Assembly (NCBI GenBank): GCA_019751475.1
Contig: JAIENH010000030.1
Span: 1-5,051 of the forward strand
Length of the DNA: 5,051 nucleotides
Source of the DNA: Cyclobacteriaceae bacterium
GTDB taxonomy: Bacteria > Bacteroidota > Bacteroidia > Cytophagales > Cyclobacteriaceae
Direction of reading: 5' to 3'
Shown here: piece after piece, positions 1 to 5,051 of the stretch
How the letters are laid out: each line of letters opens with the position of its first letter
Numbering within the stretch: position 1 is the stretch's first letter
The notes under the pieces: generated by a model
What the model saw: the letters and a program-made list of their open reading frames with translations, nothing else
Database searches by the model: none
What the model was told of the DNA's origin: nothing
Program-made: the position numbers and the translations under genes

Positions 1-226
1 GAAAGATACCTCGCAACGAAAGCCCGATGAAAGCACTCGTACCAGCACCAGTCAATATGATTCTTTTGCATTCAGACTGTTTTAAAAAACGCTCGATACT
101 TGGTAATTCAGTTGCTACTTGATTCCATATTTTTTGCCAAAGAAGCGGCTGTTGAGAAATTTCCTTTGCAGTGTGAATGCCACCATTTAGAGTGAGTTCT
201 TCAGTTTAGAAGCCTAAGTATGTCAT
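1..226 (-). pseudogene. agaS: AgaS-like SIS-domain sugar isomerase/deaminase, 5' end only, interrupted by an in-frame stop
   Basis: Reading the minus strand from ATG at 226-224 gives MTYLGF, a TAA at 208-206, then TEELTLNGGIHTAKEISQQP continuing open to the left edge (75 codons in all). The part after the stop looks like the start of AgaS proteins: a GGIHTAKEI..QP.LW helix (codons 15-30), then RIILTGAGTSAFIG (codons 55-68), the phosphosugar-binding loop of a SIS domain. AgaS acts in the cytoplasm as an aldose-ketose isomerase/deaminase on amino-sugar 6-phosphates such as galactosamine-6-phosphate. Codon 7 would fit a sense codon (for example TCA, Ser) changed to TAA. I see no ATG, GTG or TTG in frame after the stop until the TTG at 55-53, which would remove the start of the SIS domain. 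The gene is therefore either inactivated, mis-sequenced, read through, or started at a non-standard codon such as ATT. It is divergent from the agaR-like regulator, a classical arrangement. The family call is firm; pseudogene status is uncertain because most of the gene lies outside the window. Confidence 0.72.
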
Positions 227-308
227 GTCTTCGTATTTAGGTTTTAGGATCTAGCTTTGCCATCTAGGGCAATTATTCAGTAAAAATAACATAAATAAAT
301 AAAAATTC

Positions 309-327
309 TTTCGTTTCATTACTTTTT
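309..327 (+). promoter_or_regulatory. Candidate AgaR-type operator (TTTCR pentamer repeat)
   Basis: The sequence TTTCGTTTCATTACTTTTT reads as 5-nt direct repeats (TTTCG, TTTCA, TTACT, TTTTA), trailing into TTTAA units to about 338. As I remember it, the E. coli AgaR operator has the core TTTCRTTTYRTTTYNYTT; this stretch fits that core with one mismatch (TTA for the third TTT). It sits between agaS and the AgaR-like regulator gene, where an autoregulating divergent repressor would bind, and lies just upstream of the weak candidate -7 element for agaS. The link is inferred from the match and position. The AT-rich background makes T-rich matches easier by chance. Confidence 0.5.
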
Positions 328-423
328 ATTTAATTTAATCCTTCTTTTAGTTACTAATCGTAATAATTTAATAATGTCTTTATTTAGGCTTGTTTTAAAC
401 CTTTTAGAAGTAAATTGATAACT

Positions 424-431
424 TATATTTG
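424..431 (+). promoter_or_regulatory. Candidate -7 promoter element for the agaR-like gene
   Basis: TATATTTG is an exact match to the Bacteroidota primary-sigma -7 consensus TAnnTTTG and ends 29 nt before the ATG at 461, which would give a short leader. The expected TTTG-like -33 box about 19-21 nt further upstream is poor: TTTTAG at 402-407 is the nearest candidate. There is no clear Shine-Dalgarno before the ATG (AAAGATAGTTAA), which is normal for this phylum. Confidence 0.42.
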
Positions 432-460
432 AATGGTCTATACTTTTAAAAGATAGTTAA

Positions 461-1240
461 ATGTCAAGAAATCAAGATTCTACTGTATCTAGGAGGAGAG
501 AAATCCTTCAAATGCTTTCGGAAAGCGGGGAAATTTTTGTGGAGGCGCTGAGTGAAAAGTTTGGAGTTAGTGAGGTAACTATTCGCAACGACCTTGACCA
601 ATTAGAGAGCAAGAATATGCTGATCCGCGCCAGAGGCGGAGCCATCAAGATGGAGACAGGCGTGGGTATTGATCAGCGACTAGCTGATAAAAACAGAATT
701 AATTTTCAGGAAAAATCTAAAATTGGAAATAGGGCTGCGCAGTTGATAGTGGAGTCAGATACGATTATCATAGACTCTGGCTCAACTACCGCGGAAATGG
801 TGCGTAACTTACCTGAGCTACGAGACCTAACGGTAATAACCAATGCCATGAACATTGCCAATCAATTAGTCGCTCGCCCTAATATCAATGTGATTATCCC
901 CGGTGGCTATCTACGGAAGAATTCAATTTCGCTAGTAGGCCCATTGGCCGAAAAAAGTTTACGGAACTTTAATGTTGACAAAGCCTTTTTGGGAGTCGAT
1001 GGGTTTGATACGAGAAATGGATTGTACACACCGAATGTGGAAGAAGCAAGGCTCAATGAAATCATGATTGAAATTTCTAGAGAAGTAATCTTACTTGCCG
1101 ACTCAAGTAAATTTAGCAAACGGAGCTTTGCTTTTATTTGTGATGTGAAAGAAATTGATAAAGTTATTACAGATAGTGACATCAAAGAGGATGATAAAAA
1201 ACGACTGGAGGACGCAGGTGTAGAAGTGATTGTCGTCTAA
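461..1240 (+). CDS. agaR: DeoR-family transcriptional repressor, AgaR-like
   Basis: Complete 259-residue protein, the usual length for the DeoR family. Residues 11-61 form the N-terminal winged helix-turn-helix, with the family signature around FGVSEVTIRNDLDQLE (34-49) and LIRARGGA (54-61). Residues about 85-240 form the DeoR C-terminal sensor domain, related to sugar-phosphate isomerases. DSGSTT (105-110) is the phosphate-binding loop, followed by TNAM (127-130), GGYLRKN (148-154), GVDGFD (178-183) and ADSSKF (213-218). Such proteins bind DNA until a phosphorylated sugar is sensed. The stretch GFDTRNGLYTPNVEEARLN resembles AgaR-type regulators of amino-sugar catabolism, and divergence from agaS supports this. 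ATG at 461 is preferred because it leaves about 10 residues before the HTH. It ends 5 bp from the oppositely oriented nagX. It probably represses agaS and itself through the repeat at 309-327. Family certain; the AgaR subgroup is inferred. Confidence 0.85.
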   Translation: MSRNQDSTVSRRREILQMLSESGEIFVEALSEKFGVSEVTIRNDLDQLESKNMLIRARGGAIKMETGVGIDQRLADKNRINFQEKSKIGNRAAQLIVESDTIIIDSGSTTAEMVRNLPELRDLTVITNAMNIANQLVARPNINVIIPGGYLRKNSISLVGPLAEKSLRNFNVDKAFLGVDGFDTRNGLYTPNVEEARLNEIMIEISREVILLADSSKFSKRSFAFICDVKEIDKVITDSDIKEDDKKRLEDAGVEVIVV

Positions 1241-1245
1241 CCTTC

Positions 1246-2340
1246 TCATACTTTGAAAAAAATCTTCTTTTGGTAAAGGAACCAACACATTTCCCACTCA
1301 AGCGAAAAAATAATCAGAGAAGTGAGAATCAACGAGATTGATTCTTGAAGATGAATCAGCGAAAATAAACCCATGGTGATAGTCCCAACATAATCGTTAA
1401 ACCACCTTGCCCCTACAATCTCAAAAAAGAGATAAATGAAAATAGAATTCATACCAACAATCGTAAAGAAGCTAATATTCTTGCGATGCCCTTTTACATC
1501 AATCCACCAATAGAAAAGAGCTAGCGTCAATAAACACCATCCGCCTGATGCAATCGTAAATGAACTGGTGCTAATTCGCTTGATAATAGGAGTAATCGTT
1601 TCATTCATTCCGTAACCTACAATCAGGCAAACAATACCTGTCACCAACAAATACTTGACTTTCTCGCGCTCATCCCACTCATTCAAAATAAATTTACCCG
1701 CTATAGAACCCCATATCGTATGGGCAGCGGTTGGGATGCAATTGACGGCTACCCATCCATCGCTATTTATTTTTCCCATCAAGACCAAGTCCATGTAGTT
1801 ACCAAAGTTATGTTGGTCGGTAAAGGGCTGGTCAAATCCTGGTATGTTTGAATATCGGTATAATAGTTCTGTTAAAAGGAGAAGTGCCAGGCTGAACAGC
1901 AATTGGTATTCAACTTGCCATTTGAAAATTAGAAAAGCCACCAGCAATGTGAATGAAAGCTGCGTCAGCACATTCCACAATTCAAATGATAACCCTTCTG
2001 GTCGAACGGCATAGTTTAGCACACCCCAGAAAAAAAGCCAGCCACATCTTTTCAGTATCTTCTTGAAAGAAGTGTTCCAACTCAGCCCAGATTCGACTTG
2101 TTTTGAAAGAGATAACGCCATGCCTGTGCCAGCGATAAACATGAAGGCAGGCTGTATCAAATCCCAAAAGCGAAGACCATTCCATGGGTGATGGAAAAAC
2201 TGAAGGACAATAGAACTATCAGTTACTTCAAACAAATGATCATATAGACGAGCAGCTTCTAGTGCCAATAGCACCATTATTAGCCCCCTAAAAAAATCAA
2301 GAGAGAGGAGACGCCTATTGTCAATACCTAAGTTAACCAA
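1246..2340 (-). CDS. nagX: NagX-like multi-pass membrane acyltransferase (HGSNAT / DUF5009 family)
   Basis: 364 residues with many hydrophobic membrane segments. It shares landmarks with human heparan-alpha-glucosaminide N-acetyltransferase: RLLSLDFFRGL at residues 10-20, HHPWNGLRFWDL at 50-61 followed by a P-x-F-x-F-I-x-G helix, DVKG and GMNSIFIY at 281-303, and the terminal LYQKKIFFKV (355-364; human LYRKKIFWKI). His50, three residues before Trp53, aligns with the human catalytic histidine in FKHASWNGL. Human HGSNAT passes acetyl groups from cytosolic acetyl-CoA across the membrane to glucosamine residues; bacterial NagX proteins occur in GlcNAc-use loci but are poorly characterised. The start is TTG at 2340-2338, because an in-frame TAA (the susD stop) lies two codons upstream, the next in-frame ATG (residue 22) would remove the RLLSLDFFRG motif, and AAAGGG just upstream could act as a ribosome site. 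It is the last gene of the susC-susD-nagX operon, 6 nt after susD. Family secure; substrate and direction of transfer inferred. Confidence 0.85.
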   Translation of the reverse strand: MVNLGIDNRRLLSLDFFRGLIMVLLALEAARLYDHLFEVTDSSIVLQFFHHPWNGLRFWDLIQPAFMFIAGTGMALSLSKQVESGLSWNTSFKKILKRCGWLFFWGVLNYAVRPEGLSFELWNVLTQLSFTLLVAFLIFKWQVEYQLLFSLALLLLTELLYRYSNIPGFDQPFTDQHNFGNYMDLVLMGKINSDGWVAVNCIPTAAHTIWGSIAGKFILNEWDEREKVKYLLVTGIVCLIVGYGMNETITPIIKRISTSSFTIASGGWCLLTLALFYWWIDVKGHRKNISFFTIVGMNSIFIYLFFEIVGARWFNDYVGTITMGLFSLIHLQESISLILTSLIIFSLEWEMCWFLYQKKIFFKV

Positions 2341-2346
2341 AGCCCT

Positions 2347-3807
2347 TTAATCATTCTGCTTGCACAGCGTATTTACAATCAACTCATCTTGGGGAATGAA
2401 ATAGATGTTGCGCGGGTCATCAAAAGGAATTACAATTTGTGGCTGAATGCCAGGGAAATTACGATCCATCGATAACTTGTTTCTATACAAATCCATTGCA
2501 CGATGACCTTCATAAGCCAATTCCAATCTACGCTCTTGCAGAACGGCCATCAATACTGTTGATGCACCCTGTAGGTTTCCTGTAGTGTAAAGTGCTGCTC
2601 CACTTAAACCAGCCCGCTGCCTAATCACATTGGCATCTGCTAAAGCATTGGCGTTGTCATTCTTCTTGGCGTACGCTTCAGCTCTGTTCAGGTACATTTC
2701 AGAAAGACGTAAAACATGCGGTGAGCTTAAAGTCACCACTCCATCTTGATAAGAAAACTTAGTAATAAAATATTTAGGAATATTATTTCTTGTCTCCACA
2801 GTAACACCATCACTCTTCAATTGTGGTTTTATCAATGTGTAGCGCACGTCACTTGGGTTTTGAATCATCAAGTTTCGCAATGGTTGACTAATGTATACTT
2901 CTCCCCATCCTCTGCCATCTGTCAAATACATAGATCCGAGAGCTGCCAAGCCCTTATCATCTTGAATGGTATGTTTCATTACAAAAATGGATTCTTTAGA
3001 AGTGTAAGTGCTATAGAATAAATTGAGGTAAGAAGCAGTAGGTTCTAATTGAAACCGTGTTGACTGAATAACTTTGGTCGCATACTCAATTACTTTGTCA
3101 TTCTGCTCCATATACAAATACACCCTTGATAGCAATGCCCATGCTGCTTCTTGCGAAGCATATTCTACACCACGGCTTGTGCCATTTGCCATCAGCGTGG
3201 CCGCTTTCAATAAATCACTTACTAATTGATCATAACATTGACCCACTGTTGATCGAGCCAATTTATCAGGAGATGAACTGACTAACCGAAGTGGGATGCC
3301 AAGATTATCTTTACCCAATGAATAAGGCTTTGCGAAAAGACGCAAAAGATCAAACTGAGCAACCGCTCGCATGAAATAATTTTCTCCAAGCAGGTAGTCA
3401 TTGTCTTTATTTGCGCCTTCCACCACAGACTCAATGTTTTGATTTGCGAGACTTATTATCTTATAGGCTACATACCATACATAATTGGAGTTTTCCATCG
3501 CTGGAAAATGTTGTCGAGTCGCTGCGAAGAATAATGGATCTGTTGTGGTGCCGCTTAGCGTTACATTATCAGTCGGATACTCCAACATTTGATAAAGATT
3601 TCGTGCATACGAGCTTCGAAAGTCAAATTGCCCTCTATAAGGAAGCATGTCTTTCATCAATGAGTAAGTGCCATTAGTAGCTGATTTCAATGTGCCAGGT
3701 ACAGTGGCCAGATTTTCGCGAGTAATACCATCGAATGGAGCAATTTCTAGGTTGCAAGAAGTTGCACTCAGTAGGAGGCCAAAAACAAAAATGATTTTGA
3801 ATTTCAT
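2347..3807 (-). CDS. susD: SusD/RagB-family outer-membrane glycan-binding lipoprotein
   Basis: Complete 486-residue protein, within the usual SusD size range. A lipoprotein signal peptide is clear: a basic start MKFK, a hydrophobic stretch, and a lipobox ending ATSC with the lipidated Cys at position 18. Residues after it (NLEIAPFDGI) resemble the start of many SusD proteins, though there is no obvious acidic surface-export cluster. SusD helical elements follow in order: YFMRAVAQFDLLRLFAKPY (144-162), the EAAWALLSRVYLYM helix (220-233), RLSEMYLNRAEAYAK (367-381), then the C-terminal ERRLELAYEGHRAMDLYR (425-442) and YFIPQDEL (469-476). It acts as the surface lid that captures oligosaccharide and hands it to the SusC transporter encoded just upstream. 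The ATG at 3807-3805 lies 11 nt after the susC stop, so the two are co-transcribed. The bound glycan cannot be read from the sequence; the neighbouring nagX and aga genes suggest amino-sugar-containing glycans. The symbol names the family only. Confidence 0.93.
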   Translation of the reverse strand: MKFKIIFVFGLLLSATSCNLEIAPFDGITRENLATVPGTLKSATNGTYSLMKDMLPYRGQFDFRSSYARNLYQMLEYPTDNVTLSGTTTDPLFFAATRQHFPAMENSNYVWYVAYKIISLANQNIESVVEGANKDNDYLLGENYFMRAVAQFDLLRLFAKPYSLGKDNLGIPLRLVSSSPDKLARSTVGQCYDQLVSDLLKAATLMANGTSRGVEYASQEAAWALLSRVYLYMEQNDKVIEYATKVIQSTRFQLEPTASYLNLFYSTYTSKESIFVMKHTIQDDKGLAALGSMYLTDGRGWGEVYISQPLRNLMIQNPSDVRYTLIKPQLKSDGVTVETRNNIPKYFITKFSYQDGVVTLSSPHVLRLSEMYLNRAEAYAKKNDNANALADANVIRQRAGLSGAALYTTGNLQGASTVLMAVLQERRLELAYEGHRAMDLYRNKLSMDRNFPGIQPQIVIPFDDPRNIYFIPQDELIVNTLCKQND

Positions 3808-3818
3808 AATCTTAAAAG

Positions 3819-5051
3819 TTAAAAACTGATTTGTAAACCAATTAAATATTGTTTGCTGATGGGGTATTTAAAATCTGATATACCTCGAGCAGCACCAAAG
3901 AGCGGTACCTCGGGATCCAACCCAGAAAACTTCGTGAATGTAAAGAGGTTATCACCTGAGATAAATACGTTTGCCTTTGAAAGCCTTAACCTACTCAGCA
4001 CTTGAGAGGGAATACTGTAGGAAAGCGTGATATTTCTTATTCTCCAGAAACTTCCATCTTCTAGATAACGTGACGATGGCTTATTCGCCAGTAGGTTTCC
4101 TCCATACACGGGCTTTGGGTGAGTGGTCACATCTCCAGGGCTTTGCCAACGGCTCCATCCATCTGCCAACTGCATCATATTAAAATTGAAATTTCCGCCA
4201 TCGGCATCAATAAACTCGCGTGTTCTGTGATAGACCATATTTCCATATTGAAAAGCAGATGAAACACTAAGAGTGAAATTCTTGTAACTCACCGTGGTAT
4301 TAAACCCACCATAAAATTTTGGCGTGGCCGAGCCAACTACTTGAAGGCTACTAGCTGTAGATGCCACCGCATATTGATTTGTTACTTGATAGCCAGTAAC
4401 ATTTCCTGAAGCATCCAGTACGGCAGCTTCCCATTGAGGATCTCCATTGGCTGAATTTACCCCAGACCATTTTGGCAAGAAAAAAGAGTTATAGTCATCT
4501 CCCACCCTGAAACCATGTTTCACTCCATCATAAGAATCGGTGAGTAAGCTGATTCCATCTGATAAAGCCTTTACTTGATTTTGCGCAGAGCCAATGTTAA
4601 ATCCAACGTTCCAACTTAGGTTTCCTTTTTTTAGAACATCGCCACTTACTCCTATCTCAAATCCTTGAGAAACTATTCTGCCAGCATTCTTGTAAATCGT
4701 AGCAATGCCTTGAGAGGGAGATACCGGGACATTGAAAAGCAATTCATCCGTGTCTTTATGGAATACATCGAGTGCAAGGTCTATTCTATTTAAAAATGTT
4801 GCATCTAATCCTAAGTCACTCGATTTTGTCTGCTCCCATCCTAAATTCGGATTGGGTAACGTTTCCGGATAACCCGCTGTACCGCCATTGTATTGAGTTG
4901 CAAAATTGTATTTTGCCAAATATTGAAATGGGGCTATCGAAGCATTGCCCACTATACCGTAACTTCCTCGAAACTTTGCAAATGATACGATATTTTTGAC
5001 TGACGAAAAGAAATTTTCTTTGCTTAAAATCCAAGAAGCGGAGAGAGCACC
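3819..5051 (-). CDS. susC: SusC/RagA-family TonB-dependent outer-membrane transporter, C-terminal part
   Basis: The reading frame is open from the right edge (codon GGT at 5051-5049) to TAA at 3821-3819, giving 410 residues; the gene's start lies beyond the window. A full SusC is about 1000 residues, so this is roughly the last 40 percent, all beta barrel. SusC landmarks, numbered within the fragment: SASWILSKENFF (5-16), AKFRGSYGIVGN (25-36), NPNLGWEQTKS (67-77), then SRYLEDGSFWRIRNITLSYS (327-346), FISGDNLFTFT (363-373), GLDPEVP, and the terminus YLIGLQISF. The terminal Phe is the usual outer-membrane barrel signal for BAM assembly. The protein imports oligosaccharides across the outer membrane with energy from TonB, with SusD as its lid. 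The GTG at 4952 is an internal Val of the SYGIVGN motif, not a start, because homology continues 33 codons upstream of it. The plug, TonB box and signal peptide are outside the window. Confidence 0.94.
   Translation of the reverse strand, partial: GALSASWILSKENFFSSVKNIVSFAKFRGSYGIVGNASIAPFQYLAKYNFATQYNGGTAGYPETLPNPNLGWEQTKSSDLGLDATFLNRIDLALDVFHKDTDELLFNVPVSPSQGIATIYKNAGRIVSQGFEIGVSGDVLKKGNLSWNVGFNIGSAQNQVKALSDGISLLTDSYDGVKHGFRVGDDYNSFFLPKWSGVNSANGDPQWEAAVLDASGNVTGYQVTNQYAVASTASSLQVVGSATPKFYGGFNTTVSYKNFTLSVSSAFQYGNMVYHRTREFIDADGGNFNFNMMQLADGWSRWQSPGDVTTHPKPVYGGNLLANKPSSRYLEDGSFWRIRNITLSYSIPSQVLSRLRLSKANVFISGDNLFTFTKFSGLDPEVPLFGAARGISDFKYPISKQYLIGLQISF

Larger units (their letters stand above)
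227..460. promoter_or_regulatory. Divergent agaS/agaR intergenic control region
   Basis: This 234-bp AT-rich spacer separates two genes that point away from each other, so it must hold both promoters. It contains the TTTCR-type repeat near 309 and a -7-like element near 424, annotated separately. On the minus strand, TATTTTTA (288 to 281) matches seven of eight positions of the Bacteroidota -7 consensus TAnnTTTG, but no TTTG lies at the right distance upstream, so the agaS promoter is only a weak guess. I see no convincing ORF, tRNA or strong hairpin here. Confidence 0.7.

Noticed and set aside
289..304. Short ATAA tandem run ahead of the putative operator
   Set aside because: Only about three units in an AT-rich spacer; no sign of a functional or phase-variable repeat.
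242..407. Three TTTTAG copies (242-247, 345-350, 402-407) and two ATCTAG copies (249-254, 262-267) in the divergent spacer
   Set aside because: Short words in AT-rich DNA with irregular spacing and no symmetry; likely chance, though they could be part of a second binding site.
1246..2340. Possibility that the membrane protein is a general O-acyltransferase (Acyl_transf_3) or a YeiB-like protein
   Set aside because: The HHPWNGL, DVKG/GMNSIFIY and KKIFFKV landmarks align with HGSNAT/NagX rather than with those families.
4952..4954. GTG at 4952-4950 as the start of a 377-residue SusC-like gene
   Set aside because: The frame stays open to the window edge and the 33 upstream codons carry conserved SusC sequence (SASWILSKENFF, AKFRGSYGI), so this GTG is an internal valine.
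4772..4999. Plus-strand open frame antisense to susC, and similar ones at 2746-3021 and 3411-3677 antisense to susD
   Set aside because: They lie wholly within well-supported minus-strand genes, have no recognisable family features, and read as chance shadows.
4816..5034. Minus-strand open frame overlapping susC in another frame
   Set aside because: The SusC frame is supported by strong family motifs across the same bases; this one has none.

Overview
The window comes from a moderately AT-rich member of the Bacteroidota. The evidence is an adjacent SusC/SusD pair, a lipoprotein-type SusD, weak Shine-Dalgarno sites, and a TAnnTTTG-like promoter element ahead of the regulator. A more precise placement (perhaps Cytophagales-like) would be a guess. 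The content reads as an amino-sugar (GlcNAc/GalNAc-type) uptake and catabolism locus.

Layout, left to right. (1) 1-226, minus strand: the first 75 codons of an AgaS-type SIS-domain sugar-phosphate isomerase/deaminase. It runs off the left edge and carries an in-frame TAA at codon 7. (2) 227-460: a divergent AT-rich control region with a run of TTTCR-like pentamers resembling the known E. coli AgaR operator, plus a Bacteroidota-type -7 element for the regulator. (3) 461-1240, plus strand: an intact DeoR-family, AgaR-like repressor. (4) 1246-5051, minus strand: a tightly packed operon read right to left. It holds a SusC-type TonB-dependent outer-membrane transporter (C-terminal 410 residues, cut by the right edge), a complete SusD-type surface glycan-binding lipoprotein, and a complete NagX-like (HGSNAT/DUF5009 family) multi-pass membrane acyltransferase that starts with TTG 6 nt after the susD stop.

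Proposed working model (inference): SusC/SusD import an amino-sugar-containing oligosaccharide across the outer membrane, and NagX acts at the inner membrane on amino-sugar residues. AgaS processes the phosphorylated amino sugar in the cytoplasm. The AgaR-like protein senses a phosphorylated sugar and controls agaS, and possibly the whole locus. The three families agree on the substrate class, but the exact glycan cannot be read from this window.

Main points for a second look: the premature stop in agaS with no usable downstream start, the AgaR-type operator between agaR and agaS, the coupling of a transmembrane acetyltransferase to a SusCD pair, and the 5-bp convergent junction between agaR and nagX with no visible terminator.
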